Source: Legionella anisa
Lineage (GTDB): Bacteria; Pseudomonadota; Gammaproteobacteria; Legionellales; Legionellaceae
NCBI RefSeq assembly: GCF_001467525.1
Contig: NZ_LNXS01000029.1
Location: 500,330 to 564,329, forward strand
Length of the DNA: 64,000 nucleotides
Direction of reading: 5' to 3'
A program made the translations under genes and the position numbers. The notes beneath the pieces were generated by a model. The model ran no database searches. It was not told the origin of the DNA and worked only from the letters and a program-made list of their open reading frames with translations. Below are positions 11,520-21,469 of the stretch, one piece after another. The stretch's first letter is position 1. Each line of letters opens with the position of its first letter.

Positions 11520-12548
11520 TCAAAGAACAGAGCGTGTTGTCTTCGGTTGTTGTTGCGTAATGCAATGAATCCCGCCGCCGCCAGCAAATACATCCAGCGC
11601 ATCAATTTGAGTGATTTGATAATCAGGATATAATTGTGTGAATAGTTCATAGGCTGCTTTATCTTGTTTTTCATAACCGAAAGCAGGCATGACAATTCCT
11701 TTATTTGCTAAATAAAAGTTGATATAAGACAAGGTTAATCGTTCGCCATCAAGATACGTCGCCGGGGGTTGTTCTACGGTATAAACCTCTAACTTTCGCC
11801 CTTTTGCATCAGTTGTTGATTTAAGAATTTCTAGGTTCTCATGTAACGTAGAATAGTTGGGATCATTTTTGTCATGAGTAATAAGAGATAAGACTTTTCC
11901 TGGCGCTATAAAACAGGCAATTTCATCGATATGACCGTCGGTTTCATCACCCAATAATCCTTTATTTAACCAGATAATTTTCTGGCAGCCGAGAAAATTA
12001 TATAGATGGTTTTCTATCTCTTGTTGATTGAGCTGAGGATTTCGATTCTTATTCAGCAAGCATTCACGAGTAGTTAAAATGGTTCCTTCGCCATCTACAT
12101 GGAATGAACCTCCTTCCATAACAAAAGGTGCTGAAAAGGATAAAGCCTTGGTTTGTTTTATGATTGCTGCTGCAATTTGGTTATCCAGTGCACAATCTTG
12201 ATAGTTACCTCCCCATGCATTATGAATCCAATCGACGCCGGCTAATTGCTGTTTCTGATTTAATAAAAAGGTGGGGCCTGTATCCCTTGTCCATGAGTCA
12301 TTAATGGGAAGAGGAAATAATGTAATGCCGCTACACAAGCTTTGAGCAGACTCTTCATCTCCTGGGTTAACTAACATGGTTACTGGCTCATATTGGGCGA
12401 TAGCTTGCGCAACTCGTGCATAAGCTGTTCGTGCTTTTTGCAGACCTATTTTAGACCAGGTTTCAAGGTGACACGGCCATGCCATCCAGCATCGCTCATG
12501 TGGATGCCATTCCGCAGGCATAAAAAATCCACTTTGTTTTGGTGTCAT
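11520..12548 (-). CDS. aguA: Agmatine deiminase
   Basis: This enzyme hydrolyses agmatine to N-carbamoylputrescine and ammonia. It is of the peptidyl-arginine-deiminase fold: the substrate motif WTRDTGP lies near residues 86-92 and the catalytic cysteine is C329 in [11 protein letters not shown]. At 342 aa it is close to the usual length. It is the third gene of aguB-speA-aguA; its ATG lies one base after the speA stop. The three genes together give arginine to agmatine to N-carbamoylputrescine to putrescine. Confidence 0.93.
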   Translation of the reverse strand: MTPKQSGFFMPAEWHPHERCWMAWPCHLETWSKIGLQKARTAYARVAQAIAQYEPVTMLVNPGDEESAQSLCSGITLFPLPINDSWTRDTGPTFLLNQKQQLAGVDWIHNAWGGNYQDCALDNQIAAAIIKQTKALSFSAPFVMEGGSFHVDGEGTILTTRECLLNKNRNPQLNQQEIENHLYNFLGCQKIIWLNKGLLGDETDGHIDEIACFIAPGKVLSLITHDKNDPNYSTLHENLEILKSTTDAKGRKLEVYTVEQPPATYLDGERLTLSYINFYLANKGIVMPAFGYEKQDKAAYELFTQLYPDYQITQIDALDVFAGGGGIHCITQQQPKTTRSVL

Positions 12549-12549
12549 C

Positions 12550-14448
12550 TTATCTTCTCCGAGTGTTTTCGTCTAAATAGGTTAATTGAGAAAAAATGCT
12601 TCTTAACTCATTTAAATATAAAAGCGTTGTCTCCTTAGGTAATTCTGCATGAATTAATTGTTTCTCATAGGATTGCGCTAATTTTTTAGTATCAAAATGA
12701 GCAAGATTCAGAACGTTGGTTACTGTATCTCCACTCACCAAATCATTCAGCTCAAACTGTCCATCATCAAATAGTTTAACATCCAGTGAATTGGTATCCC
12801 CAAATAAATTATGTAAATTACCCAATATTTCCTGATAAGCACCTACCAAGAAAAAGCCCAATGAGTAAGGATTATTAGTGTCATATGGGGGAAGCATTAA
12901 TGTGGAGTTCACGCAAGAACTGCCAAGATATTCTTTAATAGTGCCATCTGAATCACAGGTTAAATCTTGCAATACACTATGCATGGCCGGTGTTTTCGTA
13001 AGCTGAGAAATAGGTGCAATTGGAAAAATTTGCCCAATAGCCCAAGCATCAGGAATCGACTGGAAGAAAGAGATATTACAGAACACTTTAACCGCCATAT
13101 CTTCGTTGATTTTTGCTAACAAAGTTTCTTCAGCAGGGTTTTCCACATTGAGCCGCTTTTTAAGCTCCATGCTTATATTAGTATAGAATGCTTCTACCTT
13201 AGCTTTCTCTTGCAGACTAATAACACCATGTTTAAACAAAGAATGGGCTTCATTCAATGAATGTTCCGCATAGTTATAGATTTCAATGGGTGAACTTGCT
13301 GTTATTGAATGATACGTATCATAAATATCACGAATCACATGCGAGTCTTCATCGGTAATTTCCGGAAGCGAGGGAGATTTATTAATTATTTCTATATCAC
13401 TAATATCTGAAATTAAAACAGCATGATGGGCCGTTAATGCTCTTCCCGATTCTGAAATAATGTTGGGTTCAGGAACATTGGTTTCCTGGCAAAGATATTG
13501 AATTGCAAGGAGAATATGTGTGGCGTATTCATGCAAACTGTAGTTCATGGAACAGCCATGATTTGAATGAGTTCCTTCGTAATCCACACTGAGCCCACCC
13601 CCTACATCAATCGTATCAATGGGGGCATTTAATTTGCGTAGCTCGACATAGTAACGAGATACTTCTTGCATGCAATGACGAATATCATGAATATTGGCAA
13701 TTTGTGAACCCAAGTGACAATGCATGAGTTGCAAGCAATCAAGCATATCATGCGCTTTTAACTGATTGATTAACTCAAGCACCTGTTTTGCTGTAAGGCC
13801 AAATTTGGATTTGACGCCGCCAGTATGTTCCCATTTTCCTGCGCTTTTAGTGATTAAACGGATACGAACGCCAAGAGAGGGCTTAATTTTCAAACGAGCA
13901 GATTCTTTTAAAATAATATCCAGCTCAGAGATTTTCTCAATAACAATAAAGACCTTATGCCCCATTTGCTGGGCGATTAATGCAGTGCGTATATAATAGC
14001 TATCTTTATAGCCATTACAAACAATCGTACTGTTTTGATGATTGCTAAGCATGCCAATTACAGCCATAAGTTCGGGTTTTGAGCCAGCCTCCAACCCTAT
14101 AGAGTGATTGGGGGACTTCAACAATTCTCTAACTACACTTTGTTCTTGGTTTACTTTAATGGGATAAACCAGTTTGTAGTGGCCTGTATATTCGTTTTCT
14201 TCTATGGCCTGAGCGAATGCCTCATTAATGCGGCGCACGCGATCATGTAAAATATCCGAACAGCGAATTAGAAGAGGCAAATGGAGTCCTGCCCTACTTG
14301 CTGCGTTAACAATCGCTTGCAGTTCAACACCAGGTTTGCCTGGTGCCTTGCTGATTTCGATATTCCCTTCCGTATTAATACTGAAGTAGCCCTCACCCCA
14401 GTTGTTGATGTTATATAAGTTTTCTTCAGATGGTGCACTGATGTTCAT
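12550..14448 (-). CDS. speA: Biosynthetic arginine decarboxylase
   Basis: SpeA is a PLP- and Mg-dependent enzyme that decarboxylates arginine to agmatine. The PLP lysine is K98 in YPIKVNQ, in the alanine-racemase-like barrel. The glycine-rich phosphate-binding segment [12 protein letters not shown] is present, as are DEDSHV and DLTCDSDG of the C-terminal beta domain. At 632 aa it matches the biosynthetic form. It is followed immediately by aguA and preceded by aguB with a 22-base gap. Confidence 0.96.
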   Translation of the reverse strand: MNISAPSEENLYNINNWGEGYFSINTEGNIEISKAPGKPGVELQAIVNAASRAGLHLPLLIRCSDILHDRVRRINEAFAQAIEENEYTGHYKLVYPIKVNQEQSVVRELLKSPNHSIGLEAGSKPELMAVIGMLSNHQNSTIVCNGYKDSYYIRTALIAQQMGHKVFIVIEKISELDIILKESARLKIKPSLGVRIRLITKSAGKWEHTGGVKSKFGLTAKQVLELINQLKAHDMLDCLQLMHCHLGSQIANIHDIRHCMQEVSRYYVELRKLNAPIDTIDVGGGLSVDYEGTHSNHGCSMNYSLHEYATHILLAIQYLCQETNVPEPNIISESGRALTAHHAVLISDISDIEIINKSPSLPEITDEDSHVIRDIYDTYHSITASSPIEIYNYAEHSLNEAHSLFKHGVISLQEKAKVEAFYTNISMELKKRLNVENPAEETLLAKINEDMAVKVFCNISFFQSIPDAWAIGQIFPIAPISQLTKTPAMHSVLQDLTCDSDGTIKEYLGSSCVNSTLMLPPYDTNNPYSLGFFLVGAYQEILGNLHNLFGDTNSLDVKLFDDGQFELNDLVSGDTVTNVLNLAHFDTKKLAQSYEKQLIHAELPKETTLLYLNELRSIFSQLTYLDENTRRR

Positions 14449-14470
14449 AATGTCGATAGTTCCAAAGGGA

Positions 14471-15316
14471 TTAACGTGGTTTTACAAGTTCATGGTAGGT
14501 GGAAGGCTCTCGCTGTTGTGCAAAAGGAAATAATCTTCCCCATAATACACGTTGGCTAAAGTCTAGTTCCGCTACTAATACCGCAGGTTTGTCGCGAGGC
14601 GCTTGCGCTAAAATCTCACCCATAGGTGTACTAATGAAGCTGCTTCCATAAAATTCCAATCCATCTTCACAACCTATTCTATTGGCTGCAATGATAAATG
14701 TGTTACTCATGATTCCTTGCGCAACCATAACTTTTTGCCACATCGGCTGCGTATTCACTTCAGGAGCAGTGGGCTCCCCGCCTATGGCTGTGGGATAAAC
14801 TAAAATTTCCGCTCCTTTTAAACCGTAAATTCGCGACAGCTCAGGAAACCATTGATCATAACAAGTAGGTAATCCCCATTTGTGTGCTCCGATTTGATGG
14901 ACTGGGTAATTGGAGTCGCCAGGTTTAAAATAGAAATTTTCATGGTATTTTTCACCGCTGGGGATATGTTGTTTACGGGTTACGCCAATAAGCTCTCCCT
15001 TATTACTGTATGCCACAGCAGTATTATAGCCTGCTTTTTCAAACAATGAGGCAGTAATGCATATCTCATGAGCCTTTGCCATTTTACTGACAAATTGGGC
15101 AGTAGGGCCAGTATGAATATCCTCCATAAATGGAGTCGAATTTACATCTGAACGAGTACAAAAATAAGGGCTTAGCGTAAGCTCTTGCAAACAAACTACA
15201 GCTGCTCCTTGTTGTGCTGCAGCATGAATTCCAGAGGCCAGCTTATCTTGATGTTCTTTGGGGTTTTCGTGCCATTTTTCTTGTACTAATGCGACAGTCA
15301 GTTTTTCTTGCGTCAT
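14471..15316 (-). CDS. aguB: N-carbamoylputrescine amidase
   Basis: A nitrilase-superfamily enzyme that converts N-carbamoylputrescine to putrescine, CO2 and ammonia. The Glu-Lys-Cys triad is visible at E45 (CLQELTLSPYFC), K115 (TRKQHIP) and C152 (PTCYDQWFPE). The start used is MTQEKLTVALVQ, with AGAGGT just upstream, giving 281 aa. An in-frame ATG 30 bases earlier would add a basic MTLNFKRGKL stretch without support. It is the first gene of the polyamine operon. Confidence 0.93.
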   Translation of the reverse strand: MTQEKLTVALVQEKWHENPKEHQDKLASGIHAAAQQGAAVVCLQELTLSPYFCTRSDVNSTPFMEDIHTGPTAQFVSKMAKAHEICITASLFEKAGYNTAVAYSNKGELIGVTRKQHIPSGEKYHENFYFKPGDSNYPVHQIGAHKWGLPTCYDQWFPELSRIYGLKGAEILVYPTAIGGEPTAPEVNTQPMWQKVMVAQGIMSNTFIIAANRIGCEDGLEFYGSSFISTPMGEILAQAPRDKPAVLVAELDFSQRVLWGRLFPFAQQREPSTYHELVKPR

Positions 15317-15344
15317 TAACTTACCTCTCTTGAAATTAAGGGTC

Positions 15345-15374
15345 AAAAAAAAGTGCCCTTACTTTGTAAGGGCA
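15345..15374 (-). terminator. Rho-independent terminator of the RavA-like gene
   Basis: On the minus strand TGCCCTTAC pairs perfectly with GTAAGGGCA around a 3-base loop, followed by a run of eight T two bases later. It sits between the 324-aa gene and aguB, so that gene is a separate unit from the polyamine operon although they are on the same strand. Confidence 0.9.
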
Positions 15375-15381
15375 GATGTAT

Positions 15382-16356
15382 TTAAAACGAAGTGCTGGTG
15401 AATGAACCACAGAGTGTGCTTTCATCATATTCTTCCTCTTTATTACGTTGGGCGAGCTCTTTTTCATCAGCCTCATTGGTTAGTGATCTACTCAACGGCG
15501 GTGTTGGTGATCTGCTATTAAAATAACCATGCGGATTTGTGGATTGAGACCCCGTTTTCTTTTGTTCAGAGCTTTCTTTTGCACTCAGTGAATCAGCAAT
15601 GAGCTTGAACGGATTTGTTTCATCAAATACTTCAGTGTGCAGCAACTCTAAGTGACGCTTGATGGATGCTCGTGCGCTGTCAGATTCTATAGCACATAAT
15701 TTTTCTCCGATTGTTTCTTCATGACCTTTTAATAAGGTACGAAACATATTGATGAACATCCTGCAGGTATCTTTGCTGTAATCGCGACTTGCAAAAAATT
15801 TCTCTGGATTGTCTCCTAATAACAATTTTTCTATATTCCGACGCAGTATAAATGCGATCTGAATTTTTTCTGCAAGAATGTGCTTAGGGAACATAGTGCT
15901 TACATTATGAGCTATTTGACTGCGATCCTGTTCGGATGCACACAAGGCCAAGCGTTCTGCAATGGCTGGCTCATTGCTTTCCAATACGTGCTTGGCTAGA
16001 GTGCTAAACCGATGGAACGGTGCTGGATTAAATTCCTTCCCTAAAAATAAAGCGTGTGGTGCTTTATTTCGAGAATCAAGCAATGAATTGATGCGCTGTC
16101 TGACTTGGTATGCTTCAGAGAGTGTAGAGTGGAATGTATCCTCGCTTTTAGTTAGATTCCCTAATGCTCTAATGTGATGAGCATATTGTTTGAATTTTGC
16201 TTCAGGACAGCCAAGAATTATCTTAGTAGCAAGGGCGACTTGTTCTTTATTGCTTAATGTATTGAACATCTCAGCATTCTTTGCCAATGCATCACCATCG
16301 CTCAGTTGCTCATAGGGATTTTCTAGCGCAATTATTTCTATACGAGTATATGCCAT
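15382..16356 (-). CDS. RavA-like candidate Dot/Icm effector
   Basis: I recognise no catalytic motif. In L. pneumophila the gene between the polyamine genes and hfq is lpg0008 (ravA), a known Dot/Icm substrate, so this is its positional counterpart. The 324-aa protein is helical and soluble, without signal peptide or membrane segment. The last 60 residues are disordered, with SRSPTPPLSRS, a glutamate-rich block KEEEYDES and a small-residue tail GSFTSTSF, consistent with a Dot/Icm secretion signal. GGAGG lies 6 bases before the ATG. Orthology is inferred from position, not from alignment. Confidence 0.6.
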   Translation of the reverse strand: MAYTRIEIIALENPYEQLSDGDALAKNAEMFNTLSNKEQVALATKIILGCPEAKFKQYAHHIRALGNLTKSEDTFHSTLSEAYQVRQRINSLLDSRNKAPHALFLGKEFNPAPFHRFSTLAKHVLESNEPAIAERLALCASEQDRSQIAHNVSTMFPKHILAEKIQIAFILRRNIEKLLLGDNPEKFFASRDYSKDTCRMFINMFRTLLKGHEETIGEKLCAIESDSARASIKRHLELLHTEVFDETNPFKLIADSLSAKESSEQKKTGSQSTNPHGYFNSRSPTPPLSRSLTNEADEKELAQRNKEEEYDESTLCGSFTSTSF

Positions 16357-16627
16357 TTAATCCTCCTTAAATAAAGATGAGAAAGTGTAAACAATTATAC
16401 AAAGGAGTTACTCCAGCAAAAATAAATGTTATCTCCTTCGCTCTCTTCCGGCGTAAGTACTACCGAAATTCCTTTTTACTGACATTAGAGTTAAATTTGG
16501 AGACTATATTAACGGATTAAAACCGAACTGTCATGAAATTAATCTAAAGTTTTATGAAAAAATGTCGAATAAGTGATCAGATGCATGTTTTGCCTTTAAA
16601 AAATACAATAACAACAAGGAGTGGGCA

Positions 16628-16885
16628 ATGTCTAAAACTCATTTATTACAAGACCCCTTTTTAAATGAATTACGCAAAGAAAAGGTGCCTGTATCTATTT
16701 TTTTGGTAAATGGAATCAAATTACATGGTATTGTGGATTCTTTTGATCAATATGTAGTCATGCTGAAAAATTCTATTACTCAAATGGTTTATAAGCATGC
16801 AATTTCTACAGTTGTTCCTTCTCGCGCAATAAAAATACCTGTTGAAGACGAAACTGGTGGAAGCGAAGGAACTGTGGCAGACTAG
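16628..16885 (+). CDS. hfq: RNA chaperone Hfq
   Basis: Hfq is the hexameric Sm-like protein that pairs small RNAs with mRNAs. At 85 aa, the Sm1 motif ([28 protein letters not shown]) and the Sm2 motif ([10 protein letters not shown]) are intact. It has a short acidic C-terminal tail instead of the long tail of E. coli Hfq. AAGGAGTG lies just upstream. The order hfq-hflX is conserved in gammaproteobacteria. Confidence 0.97.
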   Translation: MSKTHLLQDPFLNELRKEKVPVSIFLVNGIKLHGIVDSFDQYVVMLKNSITQMVYKHAISTVVPSRAIKIPVEDETGGSEGTVAD

Positions 16886-16908
16886 GAAAATTTGAGTATC
16901 CCATTGTG

Positions 16909-16929
16909 GGTTGAGCCTTAGGCTCAACC
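16909..16929 (+). terminator. Hairpin after hfq
   Basis: GGTTGAGCC and GGCTCAACC form a perfect 9-bp stem with a TTA loop, 24 bases after the hfq stop. No T run follows, so it may be a partial terminator or a processing hairpin between hfq and hflX. Confidence 0.55.
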
Positions 16930-17058
16930 TGAACTCCGGGCAATGAGAGAGAATTCATTTCTGGGTGAAAAGCACTTATCTGAAAATTTATACATCTCTC
17001 AGGAGAAGGCGTTTGCCTTTACCCAGCCTCGGATTCAGTTTTTTCGGAGAATTGGTTC

Positions 17059-18315
17059 GTGTTTGAACGTCCTCAAGGTGGTGAGCGAGCGGTATTAGTG
17101 CAACTAGCACTACCGGGAGTTGATGCAGATAAAGCATTGCAGGAATTTGAAGAATTAGCTCTTTCAGCAAAAGCAGAAATATTGGATTGTGTTGTAGGCA
17201 CTCGAGCAACTCCTGATGCTAAATATTATATTGGTAAAGGTAAGGCGGAAGAAATTGCGCAGCTGGTTAAAGCGCTTGATGCAGAGTTGGTTCTGGTCAA
17301 CCATGAATTGTCCCCATCTCAAGAACGAAATCTGGAGCGTTTATTTGAATGCCGTGTGGTCGATAGAAGCGGCTTGATTCTCGATATTTTTGCTCAGCGT
17401 GCACGAACTTTTGAAGGGAAATTGCAAGTCGAGTTAGCTCAATTACAACACTTATCAACTCGCCTGATACGTGGATGGACTCATTTGGAGCGACAAAAAG
17501 GGGGCATAGGATTACGGGGTCCTGGTGAAACGCAATTAGAAACAGACCGTCGTTTATTGCGAGAACGCATCAAATACATTAATAAACGTTTGGAAAAAGT
17601 ACGTAGTAGCCGTGACCAAAACCGACAGGCCAGACGAAAAGCCTCTTTGCTTACAGTGTCTTTAGTAGGTTATACCAATGCGGGTAAATCCACTTTATTC
17701 AATGCATTGACTGGCGAAAGCATTTATGTGGCAGATCAGTTGTTTGCTACTTTGGATCCCACCATGCGCCAACTCAACTTACCTGGTTCTTCCTCAGTGA
17801 TTTTAACTGATACGGTAGGTTTTATTCGCGATTTACCTCATCAATTGGTAGAGGCATTTCGCGCTACGTTGGAAGAGACACAGCAGGCTGATTTATTACT
17901 GCATGTAATTGATATTTCTGACGCTCATTGGCGAGACAACGTTTTTTCAGTGCAACACGTTTTAGATGAGTTGGGGGTGCATGATATCCCTGTGATACTG
18001 GTATTCAATAAAATTGATTTAAAAGAGGGATGGAAGCACAAAATTGATTATCAGGAAGAGAACTGTAAAGTCTGGATTTCTGCTGCAGCAAATTTAGGGT
18101 TGGATTTGCTTAAAGAAGCAATTAGTACTCAATTGCATGGAGCAGTGCTTATTGAACGTGTAGTACTTAAAGCAACCCAAGCCAAATTACGCGCACAATT
18201 GTATGAACTTGGCTCTGTTTTAAGTGAGTCATATAATGAAAACGGTGACTGGCTACTGAAGATTCGGATTACTCAGGCACAAAAACAACGTTTGTTTGCG
18301 CACAAGAATTCCTGA
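17059..18315 (+). CDS. hflX: GTPase HflX
   Basis: HflX is a ribosome-associated GTPase that splits stalled 70S ribosomes, for example after heat shock. The order is the N-terminal HflX domain, the Gly-rich helical region with the hallmark GGIGLRGPGETQLE (148-161), the G domain with G1 GYTNAGKST (204-212), DTVGF, NKID and a C-terminal domain. The start is GTG with CGGAGA upstream. The protein has 418 aa. Confidence 0.95.
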   Translation: MFERPQGGERAVLVQLALPGVDADKALQEFEELALSAKAEILDCVVGTRATPDAKYYIGKGKAEEIAQLVKALDAELVLVNHELSPSQERNLERLFECRVVDRSGLILDIFAQRARTFEGKLQVELAQLQHLSTRLIRGWTHLERQKGGIGLRGPGETQLETDRRLLRERIKYINKRLEKVRSSRDQNRQARRKASLLTVSLVGYTNAGKSTLFNALTGESIYVADQLFATLDPTMRQLNLPGSSSVILTDTVGFIRDLPHQLVEAFRATLEETQQADLLLHVIDISDAHWRDNVFSVQHVLDELGVHDIPVILVFNKIDLKEGWKHKIDYQEENCKVWISAAANLGLDLLKEAISTQLHGAVLIERVVLKATQAKLRAQLYELGSVLSESYNENGDWLLKIRITQAQKQRLFAHKNS

Positions 18316-18324
18316 AGTGCTTAG

Positions 18325-18465
18325 CCCCTATCTAGGAACGGCTGTATTTGGCACATCTTGCGAGAAAATCTTCCTAATCAATACTCACATACTAATGTAT
18401 GCTGCGCTTGCTTAGAAACATTTTCTCCCAGCCTGTGCTCAAATCCAACCGTTCGCATGGATAGT
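18325..18465. repeat. Palindromic intergenic repeat, family 1, copy 2
   Basis: The arms (GAGAAAATCTTCCTAA left, TTAGAAACATTTTCTC right) pair around a tip reading ACTCACATACTAATGTATGCTGCGC. The tip matches those of the other family copies, while the outer arms differ, so arms seem to diverge or to be rebuilt while the tip is kept. It lies between hflX and the thioredoxin gene, whose 3' ends converge. Confidence 0.7.
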
Positions 18466-18517
18466 AACATGGGGGATCTAAGCAATTATCCATTTTGAAC
18501 CCCTCGTTTTCTATAAT

Positions 18518-18976
18518 TTATGTCTTTTCTATTTCCGTATCCAAGGTCTTAAGATCTTGGCCGCCATAAAGGGTATTAACCAGCTCTCCTTTGGGATTAA
18601 TGACGAAGGTAACAGGGACGCCAATAATATCGCCTAATCCCAGGGCAAGCGCTGGATCTGTAACAAGCGAGGGATACTGAATATTGAATTTTTGAATGAG
18701 CCTTTTTTGCTTATATACCGGTAGTCCATCGTAATTTACTCCAAATAATACAACAGGATCTTTTTCGTGTTTTTGATAAAATCGATTCAATTCAGGAATT
18801 TCATCAATACAGGATTTGCACCAGCCTGCCCAGTAATTAATAAGCACCCATTTCCCTTTCAAAGAGGCAAAAGAAATGGTATTGCCTTGAGTGTCCTTCA
18901 GCAGAACATCCGCCTGACTTAGGGATGCGGTGGTCATTAAAATCAATAGGACAAATAAGGTTTTTATTTTCGTCAT
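18518..18976 (-). CDS. TlpA/ResA-like periplasmic thioredoxin
   Basis: A small secreted or membrane-tethered thiol-disulfide oxidoreductase. An N-terminal signal segment (TLFVLLILMTTASLSQA) is followed by a thioredoxin fold with the active site WAGWCKSC (C53, C56) and the cis-proline loop GVPVTFVINPKG. The start used is MTKIKTLF, with GGATGAG upstream; an in-frame ATG 15 bases earlier is less likely. Likely roles are cytochrome c maturation or disulfide reduction in the periplasm. The substrate is not shown by context. Confidence 0.85.
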   Translation of the reverse strand: MTKIKTLFVLLILMTTASLSQADVLLKDTQGNTISFASLKGKWVLINYWAGWCKSCIDEIPELNRFYQKHEKDPVVLFGVNYDGLPVYKQKRLIQKFNIQYPSLVTDPALALGLGDIIGVPVTFVINPKGELVNTLYGGQDLKTLDTEIEKT

Positions 18977-19200
18977 AATTATCTCATCCAATATTTGGAA
19001 ACTACTTCATTAGGCTTCTGCAGAAACAGTTTCTGAAGAAATCTATTCTCTTGTAAGCACTAACAGGAAAAAAATATTTTTTTACTATATCAAAAAACAC
19101 GCCTAAAATCGCTTGGATTTAATGAATTAGGTCAACATTGTAGACCATTGGCAAATGATTTAGGTATGATGGCTGTATTTCAAAAAAAAGAAACGCTCCA

Positions 19201-19815
19201 ATGGCAAAACTCTATTTTTATTTTGCAGCAATGAATGCTGGGAAAAGTACGGTCCTCTTGCAATCAAGTTATAACTATCGTGAACGCGGCATGGAGACTT
19301 TGTTGTTTACACCGGCAATAGATAATCGTTTTCAGCACGGGGCTATTCATTCGCGTATTGGCTTATCTGAACACGCGTTGATTTTTAATCCTGAAGACGA
19401 TCTGTACAAGCACGTTCTAATGCAAGAAAAAAAATACGCGTGTGTTTTGGTTGATGAAGCTCAATTTTTAACGCGGGTACAAGTTCATCAATTAACGGAA
19501 ATTACTGACCAACTGGGTATTCCTGTGCTCGCATATGGATTACGTACTGATTTTCGTGGTGAGTTATTTGAGGGAAGTCAATATCTTTTGGCTTGGGCGG
19601 ATGAGTTAGTTGAGCTTAAAACCATCTGCCACTGCGGACGTAAAGCGACGATGATCTTACGATTAAATGCCCAGGGTGAGGTGATTACCGAAGGCGAGCA
19701 AGTCGTTATTGGCGGTAATAATATGTATTCATCGACGTGTCGTAAACACTTTAAGCGTCGTGAACCGGGCTGCTCGCTCGCTATTAAAGAACGGACAGTA
19801 GAAGATTTAATTTGA
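19201..19815 (+). CDS. tdk: Thymidine kinase (type II)
   Basis: Phosphorylates thymidine with ATP for salvage. The P-loop AAMNAGKST lies at residues 9-17, the Walker B-like VLVDEAQFL follows, and zinc-binding cysteines are seen in CHCGRK and STCRKHF. The lasso segment carries [10 protein letters not shown]. The 204-aa length is normal. It is monocistronic and ends at a shared hairpin with the convergent downstream gene. Confidence 0.96.
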   Translation: MAKLYFYFAAMNAGKSTVLLQSSYNYRERGMETLLFTPAIDNRFQHGAIHSRIGLSEHALIFNPEDDLYKHVLMQEKKYACVLVDEAQFLTRVQVHQLTEITDQLGIPVLAYGLRTDFRGELFEGSQYLLAWADELVELKTICHCGRKATMILRLNAQGEVITEGEQVVIGGNNMYSSTCRKHFKRREPGCSLAIKERTVEDLI

Positions 19816-19967
19816 CTCAAGAACCTTTTATATTTGGGTCGTTAAAACCTAATCGCAATTTTTTCTCCTCCCAATGAACGGGTGATTATGCAACGGGTTC
19901 AATTATCTTTCTAGAAAGATAATTCCAAGAACAACTTAGTGAAAATTAATGAGCAGAATAAATAACG

Positions 19968-20004
19968 TTTTCTTAGCTTCCCACTTATTGGGAAGCTAAG
20001 AAAA
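19968..20004. terminator. Bidirectional terminator between tdk and the ART-like gene
   Basis: A perfect 16-bp stem (TTTTCTTAGCTTCCCA / TGGGAAGCTAAGAAAA) with the 5-base loop CTTAT. The A and T ends give a U run on both transcripts, so it can end tdk from the left and the minus-strand gene from the right. Confidence 0.92.
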
Positions 20005-20021
20005 GAAATTTTGTTTTGTTA

Positions 20022-21122
20022 TTAAGATAAATCCTTAGTATGCTCATCGGTAATTTCTTCAACTTCCTCTTTTTCAGGATAATCCATAATTACAGAGAGT
20101 ACATAGTCAACGAGTTCCTTGCCAGTAGGTATACCTTTCGGAACACCTTTCAATGCAATCGTTTCGCCAGTTGCCTTAAATGAATCCAGTATAGCCATGT
20201 ATTTAACAGAACTCATTAGATAAGACGCATCGTGCAGAGTTAAGATTCTACTGTCTTTGTCAATAAGTCCAAATCCTCTGGCTCGCTCGTTCATTCTTGC
20301 AAGGTATTTGTCATACAGGGCCCCTTGTCCAGTAAGGGTTGAGAAAACTTCCAGCGACATGATTCTTTTACGAAAGTTTGGATTTACAATGGTTGTCGTT
20401 TCTACTTCATCCGCTTTTGCAAAGCCACTCCAAATACGCCCAGCGGCCTGCACAATCATCATACTATGAACATCGGTGTCAAATAACGGGCGCCAGTCAT
20501 CATCTTTTGTTACTCCCAAGATTGCTGTTGTTTCATTATTTCCCTCAGCAAGATCAAAAATATTCTCTAGCCGTGTACGGTTCCCCATTTCTACTTCTGC
20601 CGCGAGAACTTTTTGGAAATGTTCGAATTGCTCAATATCAATATGTCGTGCTGTTTGAGGACGAATATATACCGCAGGTAAACACATCGATGCGATAGTT
20701 CCTTTTGCTTGAATGAGCTGAAAACCTATGGTGTATTCTTTAACTGTGTGTGGATCAGGTGAGGTTGAAAGCAACAAGCAACTTTTAGTAGGGTCGAATA
20801 TAAACTCAGCAACATCTAACCCCTTGGGTCTTTTCTGGTATTTCCCCGCACCAAGTCTTCCATCTCGGGCGATATTTTCTGCCTCATTCAAACCCGCCAT
20901 TCCGCGATAAACCATGCTTGTGCCCGATGGCAAACTTCTAAGCATCTCTTTATAATTTACCTTTACCTTTTCAGCAGGCGGGTGTTTATGATGCTCGGAA
21001 TGGGTTATCCTCGGGAGGTCTCGGCTTCGGTTGAATAATCCTGTACCTGGGTAAAGACAGCGTAAAAGATGATAACGGGATGTACTCATACCTAATCCAC
21101 TTAATCGACCTAATCTTCTCAT
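20022..21122 (-). CDS. Candidate ADP-ribosyltransferase-like effector (paralogue A)
   Basis: No named family is recognised with certainty. Three motifs in order resemble the R-S-E class of mono-ADP-ribosyltransferases: R73 in MVYRGMAG, STS at 119-121 in LLLSTSPDPHTVKEY, and E197 in GNNETTAILG. The last is a single glutamate and not the common ExE. There is no signal peptide. The C-terminus carries a glutamate block (EKEEVEEITDEH), as in Dot/Icm substrates. It is similar along its length to the next gene (21470-22555). The ATG at 21122 fits GGGAG upstream and the paralogue's start better than 21137. Catalysis and secretion are inferred. Confidence 0.5.
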   Translation of the reverse strand: MRRLGRLSGLGMSTSRYHLLRCLYPGTGLFNRSRDLPRITHSEHHKHPPAEKVKVNYKEMLRSLPSGTSMVYRGMAGLNEAENIARDGRLGAGKYQKRPKGLDVAEFIFDPTKSCLLLSTSPDPHTVKEYTIGFQLIQAKGTIASMCLPAVYIRPQTARHIDIEQFEHFQKVLAAEVEMGNRTRLENIFDLAEGNNETTAILGVTKDDDWRPLFDTDVHSMMIVQAAGRIWSGFAKADEVETTTIVNPNFRKRIMSLEVFSTLTGQGALYDKYLARMNERARGFGLIDKDSRILTLHDASYLMSSVKYMAILDSFKATGETIALKGVPKGIPTGKELVDYVLSVIMDYPEKEEVEEITDEHTKDLS

Positions 21123-21411
21123 AATGGGGTCTCCCAATGATTTTATTCAAATTTTAGGCAAAAAATATTATTTTCAATTTGTTTGCTTATTTTATAAGCA
21201 TAGATTAAAAAAAAATTTGTTCAAAAAATGGATTAGGGAGCGTGCTCCTATATCATCGAAGACAAACAGAGATATTGTGACCAGGGCTGCTGTATTTATC
21301 AGGAAGAGCAATCTATTGAATGAGTTATTAAATCCTTAGCCATTATAAAAACTGATAAAATCAAAAAGGGATAATCCCGATTAATTATTTTTAAATACCA
21401 GGGTAACCAAA

Positions 21412-21447
21412 ACAATTCCTCAGCCTCCAATTTGCTGAAGGCTAAGA
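21412..21447 (-). terminator. Probable terminator of paralogue B
   Basis: On the minus strand CTTAGCCTTC pairs with GGAGGCTGAG, with two G-U pairs, around an 8-base loop. The following GAATTGTTTTGG is only a weak T run. It lies 23 bases after the stop at 21470. Confidence 0.5.
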
Positions 21448-21469
21448 AAAGGATTCTAGTTGCTAAAGG

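Noticed and set aside
21124..21339. A 71-codon open frame on the plus strand between the ART-like paralogues
   Set aside because: It begins inside the 5' end of the minus-strand gene, has no ribosome-binding site and no recognisable family; composition is as expected for AT-rich spacer DNA.
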